From: Granulosicoccus sp036478565
GTDB taxonomy: Bacteria; Pseudomonadota; Gammaproteobacteria; Granulosicoccales; Granulosicoccaceae
Reading direction: 5' to 3'
DNA length: 64,000 nucleotides
Assembly (NCBI GenBank): GCA_965224525.1
Contig: OZ245050.1
Span: 1,116,001 to 1,180,000 of the forward strand
Part shown: positions 1 through 8,110 of the stretch, one piece after another
Layout: every line of letters starts with the position of its first letter
How positions within the stretch are numbered: the first letter of the stretch is position 1
Translations under genes and position numbers: made by a program
The notes under the pieces: generated by a model
The model's database searches: none
The model's input: only the letters and a program-made list of their open reading frames with translations
What the model was told of the DNA's origin: nothing

Positions 1-127
1 TGCAGCTGGTGCCAATTACTTCCCCGACACAGTGACCGCACAACAATTTTACCAGCCGGTAGAACGTGGCCTGGAAATACGCATCAAGGAACGCCTCGAC
101 GATTTACGCCGTAGAAATCGAGAGTAG
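1..127 (+). CDS. rarA: RarA (MgsA) AAA+ ATPase, C-terminal end only
   Basis: Only the last 41 residues are in the window. The reading frame starts at base 2 and ends at TAG 125-127. The tail contains GANYFPD, then QQFYQPVERGLE and a basic helix ending in LRRRNRE. This matches the C-terminal end of replication-associated recombination protein A, where the motif is Y/NYFP...FY.P..RGLE. RarA is a clamp-loader-like ATPase that acts at stalled replication forks. The match rests on a short tail, so the family call is good but nothing can be said about the ATPase core. Confidence 0.8.
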   Translation, partial: AAGANYFPDTVTAQQFYQPVERGLEIRIKERLDDLRRRNRE

Positions 128-152
128 AATATTCCAATAATTGAGTGTGGTT

Positions 153-482
153 ATGAGTGCCAGTCCAGAGTTTATTGCATATATTAAAGAGCTATTCATG
201 CCATTAGGAAACCTTGAGAATGGAAGGTTTTTTGGTGGTTTTTCATTTAAAAGCGATTCAAAACAATTTGCCATGATTATGGGAAATACATTGTATTTCT
301 GCGTCAACGATGAAACCCGGATAAAGTACGAAGCTAAGGGAATGGAACCCTTTTCATATGCCACAAAGAAACGCAGAGTTAAAGTAAAGAAATACTACTC
401 TGTACCGGCTGAACTCTTCGATGACCAGGAACTATTGATAGCGTGGGCAAAAGAGGCTATCGAATCGGCGTGTAATTCCTGA
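153..482 (+). CDS. TfoX N-terminal domain protein
   Basis: This 109-residue protein consists of a single TfoX/Sxy N-terminal domain. Visible family features are FGGFSF near the N-terminus, the strand pattern FAMIMGNTLYFCV, then KGMEPFSY and YYSVPAEL. It lacks the C-terminal TfoX domain of the long Sxy competence regulators, so it belongs to the short single-domain group, whose role is not settled. I chose ATG 153; a TTG at 141 in the same frame would add four residues. It follows rarA with a 25-base gap, so the two may be co-transcribed. No DNA-binding motif is obvious. Confidence 0.85.
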   Translation: MSASPEFIAYIKELFMPLGNLENGRFFGGFSFKSDSKQFAMIMGNTLYFCVNDETRIKYEAKGMEPFSYATKKRRVKVKKYYSVPAELFDDQELLIAWAKEAIESACNS

Positions 483-537
483 TAGTTTAATCACCACCAA
501 CCAGATTCCCAACAGTGATTCTGCAAACAGCTTCGGT

Positions 538-648
538 ATGAGTTCCCTCAAAAAAAAAGATCGAGAAGCGTGGGCGGAACTGGCGCGTACAATTTCCGAG
601 GAAGGAAGCGAATCCCTGAACACGCTGCCTGAAGTCACAAGAATTTGA
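538..648 (+). CDS. possible small protein, 36 residues
   Basis: An ATG-started reading frame of 36 codons sits between the TfoX-domain gene and the feo promoter. It is Lys/Glu-rich at the start (SLKKKDREAW) and ends in PEVTRI. The same frame is open upstream into the end of the previous gene, so it may be a fragment rather than a gene. I do not recognise it and see no convincing ribosome binding site. Confidence 0.25.
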   Translation: MSSLKKKDREAWAELARTISEEGSESLNTLPEVTRI

Positions 649-718
649 TGCTCGTCAGATTCTCAAATTGGCAACATGGTAATTTGCAGCATATTACAAC
701 ATCTTGATAAAAACATTG

Positions 719-753
719 TTGCAAATGAGTTTTATTCGCATTAGCATTAGCAT
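719..753 (+). promoter_or_regulatory. feoABC promoter with Fur-box-like repeats
   Basis: A sigma-70-like promoter can be read as TTGCAA (719-724), a 17-base spacer and TAGCAT (742-747). Overlapping it is AAATGAG...ATTCGCATTAGCATTAGC (723-750), which has the hexamer repeat pattern expected of a Fur site. Feo operons are commonly repressed by Fur-Fe2+, and this one lies 31 bases upstream of feoA. Binding itself is an inference from the pattern. Confidence 0.55.
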
Positions 754-783
754 CAATCGTTATTTGATATCCGAGCGTCTCCT

Positions 784-1062
784 GTGAACAAGGCCACTGC
801 CACCGAGGGTGATATCTGCCCGTTGAACGAGTTGTCCATTGGCGACTTTGCCCGGGTGATTGATGTTCAGGGTGGCCGAAAAATGATTCGTCAATTAATG
901 GGACTGGGCCTGAAAACGGGTTCTGAAGTCATGGTTTTGCATCGACGCGGACAGGGCGTTGTAGTGGGCAGTGGCGGTAACCGTATAGCCATTGGCGAAA
1001 GCGTTGCCAGCAGTGTGATCATGCGATTCCTGTGCATTGCAGCCAGCGGCGAAGAGACGTGA
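784..1062 (+). CDS. feoA: FeoA, ferrous iron transport accessory protein
   Basis: A 92-residue FeoA with the SH3-like fold. The signature runs from PLNELSIGDFARV through QLMGLGLKTGSEV to GNRIAIGESVA. FeoA is a small cytosolic partner that binds FeoB and is needed for Fe2+ uptake. The first in-frame start is GTG 784. The stop overlaps the feoB start as GTGA, indicating translational coupling. It is the first gene of a three-gene feoABC operon behind a Fur-like box. Length is slightly above the usual 75-85 residues because of about ten extra N-terminal residues. Confidence 0.95.
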   Translation: MNKATATEGDICPLNELSIGDFARVIDVQGGRKMIRQLMGLGLKTGSEVMVLHRRGQGVVVGSGGNRIAIGESVASSVIMRFLCIAASGEET

Positions 1063-3362
1063 ACATTGCCCTGGCGGGTAACCCCAACTGCGGCAAGTCG
1101 GCGTTGTTCAATACGTTTACCGGCATTCGACAAAAGACCGGTAATTGGCCGGGTGTCACCGTTGAGCGCAAGGAAGGTCACTTTCAGTTGCAGGGTAAGG
1201 AGGTGGTGGCCATTGACCTGCCGGGTATCTATTCGCTGGATGCCGGCTCGCCGGACGAGACCGTGACTCGTGATTATCTGCTCTCGCGGCAAGCCGATGT
1301 CATCATTAATGTCATTGATGCGACGAATCTGGAACGCAATCTCTATCTCACCGTGCAAATGCTGGAGATGGATGTCCCGATGGTCATCGCACTAAACATG
1401 ATGGATGTTGCCCGGCGTCGCGGTATACGCATCAATATAAAGAAGCTGACTGAGAAGTTGGGTTGCCCTGTTATCCCAGTTATTGCAATCAAGTCCGAGG
1501 GGCTGGTTGAGCTCAAGGAAGCCATTGCTGCGGCGGCAAGCGGCAAACAGCTAACGGGTTATCGGCTCGCCCATGAAGAGGCTGTAGAGCAGGCTATTGC
1601 TGATATGATTGATGACATACAGTGTAATGATGAACTGTGCGCTAAACACTGGATCGCGCTAAAAATGCTGGAAGGCGACGATGATGTGCTGGAACACGCT
1701 GATCGAGCGCTGAAAGACAAGGTGGCCGTCTGGCAAAAATCCATTCTGGACCGCTCCGGCGAGGACGCGGATATCCATATTGCCAGCAGCCGGTTCAGTC
1801 ACGCGCATGTACTCGCCCAAACTGTCGTCAGTGAGAAGGGCAGAATCGGCAAAACACTGACAGATCGTATTGACCGGGCTGTCCTGAGTCGTTGGTTCGG
1901 TATTCCGATATTCATGACCGTCATGTACCTGATGTTCATGTTTACGATCAACATCGGCGGCGCCTTTATTGATTTTTTCGATGGTGTGGCAGGCGCACTG
2001 TTTGTGGAAGGTTTTGGCACCTGGATAAGCTCGCTGGGATCACCCGACTGGTTGACTGTTTTGCTGGCGAACGGTGTTGGTGGTGGTTTGCAAGTGGTTG
2101 CTACCTTTATTCCGATAATTACGGCGCTGTATTTGTTCCTGTCTGTTGTGGAAGATTCCGGTTACATGGCGCGTGCAGCTTTTGTCATGGATCGAGCCAT
2201 GCGATCCATCGGTCTGCCGGGTAAAGCGTTTGTACCGTTGATTGTTGGTTTCGGTTGTAATGTACCGGCAATCATGGCAACACGCACGCTGGAGAACGAA
2301 CGCGAGCGCAAGCTGACCATTCTGATGAACCCATTTATGTCTTGCGGGGCACGGTTGCCGGTTTATGCTTTGTTCGCCGCTGCGTTTTTTCCCGCCACCG
2401 GTCAGAGCGTTGTGTTTGCGCTCTATCTGATTGGCATCCTCGCTGCCATTGGCACCGGGTTGATTATGCGGCGCACCTTGCAGCCCGGCCAAAGCTCCGG
2501 TTTCATGATGGAATTACCACCGTATCACTTGCCGACCATCAAGGGCATTTCTCTACGTACCTGGGACCGGTTGAAGTTGTTTTTGAAGGAGGCAGGGCAG
2601 GTTATTGTTGTGGTCGTCGTCGTCATCAATGTGCTTAACTCGATTGGCACCGATGGCAGTTTTGGCAATGAAGACACCGACAAATCTATCTTGAGTGCTG
2701 TCAGCAAAACGATTACGCCCATTTTTTCACCGATGGGAATTACTGAAGACAACTGGCCGGCAACCGTTGGTATCTTTACAGGCATCCTTGCCAAAGAAGT
2801 TGTCGTGGGGGCGCTGAATTCACTCTACACGGCGCTGGCTGAAGATGGGTCGAGTCAGGAAGAAGCGCCGTTCAATCTATGGCAGGCCCTAAGTGATGCC
2901 GGTGCAACGATTCCGGAAAACCTTGGCGCGGTAAAGGATAATATTGTGGACCCGCTGGGCATGAGTGTTGGAGAAATCGCCACAACCGAGGCTGCGGCCG
3001 AAGCGCAGGCTGTCGATGAAGGCGTTTTTGGCGCTATGTTGCAGCGATTTGATGGCCGTATCGGTGCCTTTGCCTACCTGTTGTTCGTTCTCATGTACTT
3101 TCCCTGTGCAGCAACTATTGGCGTCATTGTGCGTGAGGCCGGATTGCCGTGGGCTATGTTTGTCGCTGTCTGGACTACAGGTGTTGCTTACACCACAGCA
3201 ACACTGTTTTATCAAATAGCCACCTTTAGTCGCCACCCGTTTAGCTCAACTGCATGGGTGCTCGGCTTGCTGCTGGTCGCGTTGCTCTCTGTCATGTTCC
3301 TGGGCAGGTGGGCAAATTTCAAACGCCATTTGCCATCGCAAGTCGCTGTGGACGTACGCTGA
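1059..3362 (+). CDS. feoB: FeoB, Fe2+ permease with GTPase domain
   Basis: FeoB moves Fe2+ across the inner membrane. The 767-residue protein starts with the G domain: G1 GNPNCGKS at residues 7-14, G3 DLPGIYSL, and G4 as NMMD. A helical linker follows, then two Gate domains with several membrane helices, including VGFGCNVPAIMATRT and the second-half LAKEVVVGALNSLY. I prefer GTG 1059, which overlaps the feoA stop (GTGA) and puts the G1 loop at the normal distance from the N-terminus; an upstream ATG at 1032 lies inside feoA. Length matches typical gammaproteobacterial FeoB. The stop overlaps feoC. Confidence 0.97.
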   Translation: MNIALAGNPNCGKSALFNTFTGIRQKTGNWPGVTVERKEGHFQLQGKEVVAIDLPGIYSLDAGSPDETVTRDYLLSRQADVIINVIDATNLERNLYLTVQMLEMDVPMVIALNMMDVARRRGIRINIKKLTEKLGCPVIPVIAIKSEGLVELKEAIAAAASGKQLTGYRLAHEEAVEQAIADMIDDIQCNDELCAKHWIALKMLEGDDDVLEHADRALKDKVAVWQKSILDRSGEDADIHIASSRFSHAHVLAQTVVSEKGRIGKTLTDRIDRAVLSRWFGIPIFMTVMYLMFMFTINIGGAFIDFFDGVAGALFVEGFGTWISSLGSPDWLTVLLANGVGGGLQVVATFIPIITALYLFLSVVEDSGYMARAAFVMDRAMRSIGLPGKAFVPLIVGFGCNVPAIMATRTLENERERKLTILMNPFMSCGARLPVYALFAAAFFPATGQSVVFALYLIGILAAIGTGLIMRRTLQPGQSSGFMMELPPYHLPTIKGISLRTWDRLKLFLKEAGQVIVVVVVVINVLNSIGTDGSFGNEDTDKSILSAVSKTITPIFSPMGITEDNWPATVGIFTGILAKEVVVGALNSLYTALAEDGSSQEEAPFNLWQALSDAGATIPENLGAVKDNIVDPLGMSVGEIATTEAAAEAQAVDEGVFGAMLQRFDGRIGAFAYLLFVLMYFPCAATIGVIVREAGLPWAMFVAVWTTGVAYTTATLFYQIATFSRHPFSSTAWVLGLLLVALLSVMFLGRWANFKRHLPSQVAVDVR

Positions 3363-3619
3363 TGCTGCTCGATATCAAACAGTACTTAATCGAACGCCAG
3401 CATGCCTCTTTGCGTGATATTGCGCTGCACTTTGATACCAACCCGGATGCCATGCGCGGTATGCTGGAAATATGGATAAATAAGGGCAAGATTCGAAAGT
3501 GCGATGCAGCTGCCTGTGGTGGTTGCAGCTCTGGTTGCGAGGTGGCGAAGCAGGATGAAGCGTATGAAAGCACAGAACGGCGGATTCAGGTTACGCCAGT
3601 GGTTTTCCATAGTCGGTAA
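3362..3619 (+). CDS. feoC: FeoC, [Fe-S]-type winged-helix Feo regulator
   Basis: An 85-residue FeoC-like protein starting at ATG 3362, overlapping the feoB stop by one base. The N-terminal half is a small winged helix (SLRDIALHF, AMRGMLEIWINKGKIRK). The middle carries four cysteines, KCDAAACGGCSSGC, which is the FeoC cysteine cluster thought to sense iron or oxygen through an Fe-S cluster. In enterobacteria FeoC binds FeoB and protects it from proteolysis. The tail after the cysteines is short and unremarkable. Confidence 0.88.
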   Translation: MLLDIKQYLIERQHASLRDIALHFDTNPDAMRGMLEIWINKGKIRKCDAAACGGCSSGCEVAKQDEAYESTERRIQVTPVVFHSR

Positions 3620-3622
3620 ATC

Positions 3623-4252
3623 GTGAGTTGCCTGTTCAAACGCATGCGCCGCGGACTGCTATTCCTGTTTTTTCTGTTGTGCCTGGGAGTAGTCAGTCTT
3701 GTATTTCTGGATGATCCGTATTCGAGGAAATTTCGCGCTATCACAGAAGGCGCTGTCAATTTGTATGCTGCCGGGCTGGAAAACAGGGCGAGTTCGAACC
3801 GTCTTTCTCTGGTCGACAGGGCAGTGCTTCACACAAGCGCCTTTTCCGGAATTATCGTCAGTAAGTACCATTACCCGGAAGCCTCGAAATTGCTCTTTCA
3901 CTATCTTTATGGCGGTGGTGATGAGCTTGAACTGTCTGCTGAGTACTTTTCCAAAAGTGTGTACCTGCGTTCGGTCATAGATTCACTGGGAGAAGGGGAG
4001 CATGGTCCTATCGGGTTGCGCCAGTCTGATGACTGGCGGTTGTCTTTGGCTTTAAATCCCTATTACCTGAACGTGGGTGAAGACAAAGTCAGGCTGTATC
4101 ATCCAAGGATTGAGTTTGAGCCGGTTGACGGAAAAGGCTCAGTGGTTACCAATGTTCCTCTGGGCAGGTTGATGTTCAAAGTGCCGGACAGGTTGGTATC
4201 TGCACTGAAGCCAACGCCGTTTTATGTGTTCTCGGAATGGAAGCGACTCTGA
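3623..4252 (+). CDS. unknown membrane-anchored protein after feoC
   Basis: A 209-residue protein starting at GTG 3623, three bases after feoC (ATG 3644 is an alternative). Residues 8-29 form a hydrophobic segment after a basic stretch (KRMRRGLLFLFFLL), so it is either a signal anchor or an uncleaved signal peptide with the rest outside the cytoplasm. The remainder is soluble, with LFHYLYGGGDELELSAEYF and ALNPYYLNVGEDKVRLYHP, and no cysteine or metal motif that I recognise. The tight spacing suggests it belongs to the feo transcript, but I cannot assign a function. Confidence 0.7.
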   Translation: MSCLFKRMRRGLLFLFFLLCLGVVSLVFLDDPYSRKFRAITEGAVNLYAAGLENRASSNRLSLVDRAVLHTSAFSGIIVSKYHYPEASKLLFHYLYGGGDELELSAEYFSKSVYLRSVIDSLGEGEHGPIGLRQSDDWRLSLALNPYYLNVGEDKVRLYHPRIEFEPVDGKGSVVTNVPLGRLMFKVPDRLVSALKPTPFYVFSEWKRL

Positions 4253-4261
4253 GCATTGCCT

Positions 4262-4711
4262 TCACGCAGGTGGCGAGGCTTGCCTGACCCATTCAACAAT
4301 GGCCGCAGTTGGCATCATGCCAGCCTGTCGAGCGACTTCTTTGCCATTCTGGAACATGATCAGGCAAGGGATGCCGCGAATATTAAATTGCCCGCCCAGC
4401 GCTTGATGCTCTTCTGTATTGAGCTTGCACAGTCGAAAGTCTGGTTCCAGTTCGGCGGCAGCTTGTGCAAAGGCGGGTGCCATTTGTTTGCAGGGGCCAC
4501 ACCATTCAGCCCAGAAGTCCACAATCACGGGTGTCTGGTTTTTATTGATGAAGGCCTTAAAGCTCTTTTCATCCAGTGCCAACGGGCTACCGGTAAACAG
4601 TGGCTCGTGGCATTTGCCGCAGTTTGGCGAATCGCGCAGTTTGTCGTCGGGTACGCGATTTGAGACCAGGCAGTGGGGGCAGGTGATGGTGATGGTGATG
4701 GTTGAACTCAT
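4262..4711 (-). CDS. trxC: thioredoxin 2 (TrxC)
   Basis: A 149-residue TrxC. The N-terminus has a zinc ribbon with CPHC and CGKC, and the thioredoxin fold follows with active site WAEWCGPCKQ and the cis-proline loop IRGIPCLIMF. TrxC is a cytosolic disulfide reductase whose zinc domain tunes its redox properties. The length and domain order are typical. It converges with the upstream unknown gene, leaving only nine bases between them. A run of Thr-Ile repeats at the N-terminus (STITITIT) is a minor oddity. Confidence 0.95.
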   Translation of the reverse strand: MSSTITITITCPHCLVSNRVPDDKLRDSPNCGKCHEPLFTGSPLALDEKSFKAFINKNQTPVIVDFWAEWCGPCKQMAPAFAQAAAELEPDFRLCKLNTEEHQALGGQFNIRGIPCLIMFQNGKEVARQAGMMPTAAIVEWVRQASPPA

Positions 4712-4748
4712 AGTGGCAGGCTTTCGTCGTGTTCAAAGCATAACACTA

Positions 4749-5735
4749 TCAGACTTTCTCTCGATTGCCGCTGTTGCCTGATTTGTAGATAGCGTCAATG
4801 ACTTGTTGGTTGAGTCTTGATTCTTCCAGGGTGAATATGTCTTGGTCCTCTCCAGTGACAGCGCGGGCGAAGGCTTCAATTTCGTATTGATACTGATTGA
4901 TACCCGTATAGCGGTATACACTTGTCTCGCTGTGTTTGCCGTTGTGTACACTGACGGTATCGCCTTCATACAAATTGGAATTGAAAGGCGCTGATAATTC
5001 GATAAAGCCTTTATCGCCGTGAAATACCATGGTCTGTCGATTGGCCAGCTGTGTGGACACGTAAAAGGTTAATTCGAATGACGGGAACTCAGCGCGGACA
5101 CTGGCGTATCGGTCGGTATTAAATCTTGGGTCGTACTCGACGGTAGCTTCAATACTGACGGGTTCATAGCCTGTGGCAAAACGAGTGGTTACCGTTGGAT
5201 AGACGGCAATATCGGGGATCACGCCTCCGCCGAGATTCAGCTTGTTTCGCATGTTTTGCGGATCGATATTGTAGTAGCTGAATGATGACTCAACCTGACG
5301 CAGTTTACCGATTTTTCCTTCTGCAAGTAGTTCTCTGACTTTCAGCCACTGCGGGTGGTAGGTCACCATAAAGGCTTCTGATACGACTACGGCATGTTTG
5401 TCGCGGGCTTCTATGATTTGGTCAATCTCGGCGGCATTGAGTGCTATGGGTTTTTCACATAACACATGCTTGCCAGCCTCAATCGCCTTGATTGTCCATT
5501 CGACGTGTTGTGAGGTAGGTAATGGAATGTAGACGGCATCAATGTCACTCGATTCAAGCAATTCTTCGTATGAGCCAAAGGCAAGTGGCGCATTGAAATG
5601 GTTGGCTATTTTTTCCGCTTTACTGATATCGCGTGATGCAATCGCAGTTAAAACAGATTTATTGGCGAGATGAATAGCTGGAATGACCTGTTCAACGCCA
5701 ATACGCGCAGTGGATAGTATTCCGAATTTCAGCAT
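4749..5735 (-). CDS. Gfo/Idh/MocA family NAD(P)-dependent oxidoreductase
   Basis: A 328-residue protein with an N-terminal Rossmann domain (GILSTARIGVEQVIPA) and the family motif CEKPIAL at about residue 93, followed by the C-terminal alpha/beta substrate domain. Members oxidise or reduce sugars and related polyols; the substrate cannot be read from the sequence. The closest general type is the dihydrodiol dehydrogenase/xylose dehydrogenase group, which shares the Y-x-PLPTSQH loop. It is upstream of trxC on the same strand with a 37-base gap, but no sugar pathway is nearby. Confidence 0.9.
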   Translation of the reverse strand: MLKFGILSTARIGVEQVIPAIHLANKSVLTAIASRDISKAEKIANHFNAPLAFGSYEELLESSDIDAVYIPLPTSQHVEWTIKAIEAGKHVLCEKPIALNAAEIDQIIEARDKHAVVVSEAFMVTYHPQWLKVRELLAEGKIGKLRQVESSFSYYNIDPQNMRNKLNLGGGVIPDIAVYPTVTTRFATGYEPVSIEATVEYDPRFNTDRYASVRAEFPSFELTFYVSTQLANRQTMVFHGDKGFIELSAPFNSNLYEGDTVSVHNGKHSETSVYRYTGINQYQYEIEAFARAVTGEDQDIFTLEESRLNQQVIDAIYKSGNSGNREKV

Positions 5736-5944
5736 GGTTATTCCTGATTGGTGTAAAGCGGCTAAGAATTATCCGGGCATCCTGGTACTAATACCCAAAA
5801 CCGTTGTTCTTTTTATCGATTCTATCTGGTAGAGGAGTACTGCTCAGTAAATCGGGTTTTAGTACAGTCAGCTCATGATGGCTTTTATGTGTTTGGCAAT
5901 CCGTCTATGGTTTATTGCAGGCGCTAATACTGTTTCCTGAGTCT

Positions 5945-8110
5945 TTATTTGACCAAAAATATAACCGTATCAGTCTCTGTTATCTGATCAATGCTGCTGA
6001 TTTCTGCCCGTAGTCTATGTGTCCCTTTTTCCAGCCGCCACTGAATATGGCCGACTGTAGTTTCTGCTAACAGTCGGCCATCCAGAAGCCACTTGACGTT
6101 TTGCACAGCAGTTTGCTGATTGAGTGAAAAACGAAAATATTCCTTGTCGTCCGGAATTCTGGGATCCATGGCCATTTGCAGGTTGGGGCTGGGTTGTTGA
6201 ATTCTGATGGTTTGGTTCGGTTGTTTGGCGTTCTTATTGTCTGATAACTCAGGTTTTTCAATAAACCATTCGTTGACGAGTGTGCATGTGTCCATGTTTG
6301 TAACGCTGAGGCCTGTTTCCTTGCAGATGTCCGCCTTGATCAGCTGCGGGCTGAGGTACAGGGGGCGAGAGCGTTTGTGTTTGTTCAGCACTGAGAAAAC
6401 TGAGCGAAAAACCCGGGCAGGCCCGCTCGATCCGGTTACTTTTTTCATCGCCTGACGATCCATGTTGCCCATCCAGACTCCGACGGTGTAGCGGTGATTG
6501 AAGCCAACCGTCCACGCATCACGATAATCATTTGAAGTGCCGGTTTTAACAGCTGTTTGTATGGGTAAATCCAGCAGACTGCCAGTGCCGAATTCGAGCT
6601 TTCTGGCATTCTTGTCAGATAGAATGTTGGCGATAAGCGAGCTGGATTCTTTTGTGAATATTCGGTTTGCGGATTTTTCTGTCCAGCCCGAAATGCTTTC
6701 ACGGGTCGTTACAAGGGGTCTGAATTGGCCGTGTGCTGCCAGTGTGCTGTACGCCTGCACCAGTTCATAGAGTGTTATCTCGCCATTACCCAGCGCCAGT
6801 CCATCGCCATAAATATCGGGGTGCTGTTGCAGATTGTTAATACCCAGTGCGTGCAACGTGTGCAGAAACTTGCCGGTACCCGTTTTTTGAAGTGTTTTAA
6901 TTGCAGGGATATTCAACGAATTGCCCAACGCTTCGCGCAGAGAAACAGGACCATAGTGTCGGCGGCTATAATTGTGATACGTGTGCATACCAGTACCCAC
7001 CGACTCGCTCAATGGGCTGTCGTCAATCAGCGTGGCGGCAGTGAAGCCGTTTTCTAGCGCCATAGCGTAGAGCAATGGTTTTAGTGTAGAGCCGGGTTGC
7101 CGGGGAGTGGTGACGGCGTCAATTCCACTGCCGGGGAATTCGGGATTGCCATCGCCAGCGACAGCCCAGCTGAGTATTTCATTGCTGCGGTTATCGACAA
7201 TTAGCACAGCACCATTTTTGACATTGCGATTTCTCAGTTCGTGTAACCGCTTTTCCAGCAGGGCTTGTGCCGCGTTTTGCAAGTTCAGATCGAGCGTGGT
7301 GTGAATTGTACGCATCGATTGTTTCGTTTGATGGTAGACAAACTTCGCATAGTGGCTTGCTCTGACAGATTGCAGGTTGTCGTCGATGATTGGTGAACCG
7401 GCTGTGCCAGGTGCAGGCAGCTTCATGGTTTCCGCCAGTCGACCGATTGCAGGGCTTGCAGCTTGCGTGTGTTTTATTGGATCGAGCCTTGATGGCGCTC
7501 TGACCAAAACGGCCAGGGTCAGCATTTCCTGTTGATTCAGCGTGTCGAGGTCTCGGCCAAAATAATAGTGAGCGGCCTGTACGACACCACGACGTTGTGC
7601 CGAGTAGGGAACCTGGTTGAGATAGAACTGAAGAATGTCGTTCTTGCTGAAGTGTTTTTCAAGTTGAGTGGCTTCTATGCCTTCAAGCCAGCGCGTCCAG
7701 AGCGAGCGAGGCCGTGGGTGCAGCATCTTGATAGTCTGTTCGCTGATGGTACTGGCACCGCGAACATTTCGAATTGCTGCGAGGTTCTGCCACAGCGCAT
7801 GCGCTCTGGCCAGCCAGTCGGTGCCTGCGTGTTGATAGAAACGTTTGTCTTCGGCTGCGATAAACGCCTGCTGTAGAAATAACGGAATCTCATGCAGCAC
7901 CACTGAATTGTGAATATTCCAGTGATTCTTGTAGGTTATCGTGATGGGTGCCAGATGCCGGTCAAGCAACTGTGGCTTTTCAATGGCAGAACCTGCAATG
8001 TTCAGCATTTCGGGCACGGGTTTAATTTGCAGATGAGTTGCTATCGCAAGAGTAACTAGCGCAGCACAAGGCAATGCACATAGCCACAGCCATATAGCAC
8101 GTTGACTCAT
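5945..8110 (-). CDS. pbpC: penicillin-binding protein 1C (PbpC)
   Basis: A 721-residue bifunctional peptidoglycan enzyme. An N-terminal membrane anchor is followed by a glycosyltransferase domain (AEDKRFYQHAGTDW, then RGASTISEQ) and a transpeptidase domain with SxxK as PGSTLKP, SxN as GNSLNIP and KTGT. A C-terminal PbpC-specific beta domain ends the protein. It would polymerise and possibly crosslink glycan at the periplasmic face. Its ATG overlaps the stop of the alpha-2-macroglobulin gene by one base. The pairing is a well-known conserved arrangement, thought to combine wall repair with trapping of foreign proteases. Confidence 0.95.
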   Translation of the reverse strand: MSQRAIWLWLCALPCAALVTLAIATHLQIKPVPEMLNIAGSAIEKPQLLDRHLAPITITYKNHWNIHNSVVLHEIPLFLQQAFIAAEDKRFYQHAGTDWLARAHALWQNLAAIRNVRGASTISEQTIKMLHPRPRSLWTRWLEGIEATQLEKHFSKNDILQFYLNQVPYSAQRRGVVQAAHYYFGRDLDTLNQQEMLTLAVLVRAPSRLDPIKHTQAASPAIGRLAETMKLPAPGTAGSPIIDDNLQSVRASHYAKFVYHQTKQSMRTIHTTLDLNLQNAAQALLEKRLHELRNRNVKNGAVLIVDNRSNEILSWAVAGDGNPEFPGSGIDAVTTPRQPGSTLKPLLYAMALENGFTAATLIDDSPLSESVGTGMHTYHNYSRRHYGPVSLREALGNSLNIPAIKTLQKTGTGKFLHTLHALGINNLQQHPDIYGDGLALGNGEITLYELVQAYSTLAAHGQFRPLVTTRESISGWTEKSANRIFTKESSSLIANILSDKNARKLEFGTGSLLDLPIQTAVKTGTSNDYRDAWTVGFNHRYTVGVWMGNMDRQAMKKVTGSSGPARVFRSVFSVLNKHKRSRPLYLSPQLIKADICKETGLSVTNMDTCTLVNEWFIEKPELSDNKNAKQPNQTIRIQQPSPNLQMAMDPRIPDDKEYFRFSLNQQTAVQNVKWLLDGRLLAETTVGHIQWRLEKGTHRLRAEISSIDQITETDTVIFLVK

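Noticed and set aside
2040..2492. Minus-strand frame inside feoB
   Set aside because: It is a shadow of the FeoB membrane-domain codons and has no recognisable protein features.
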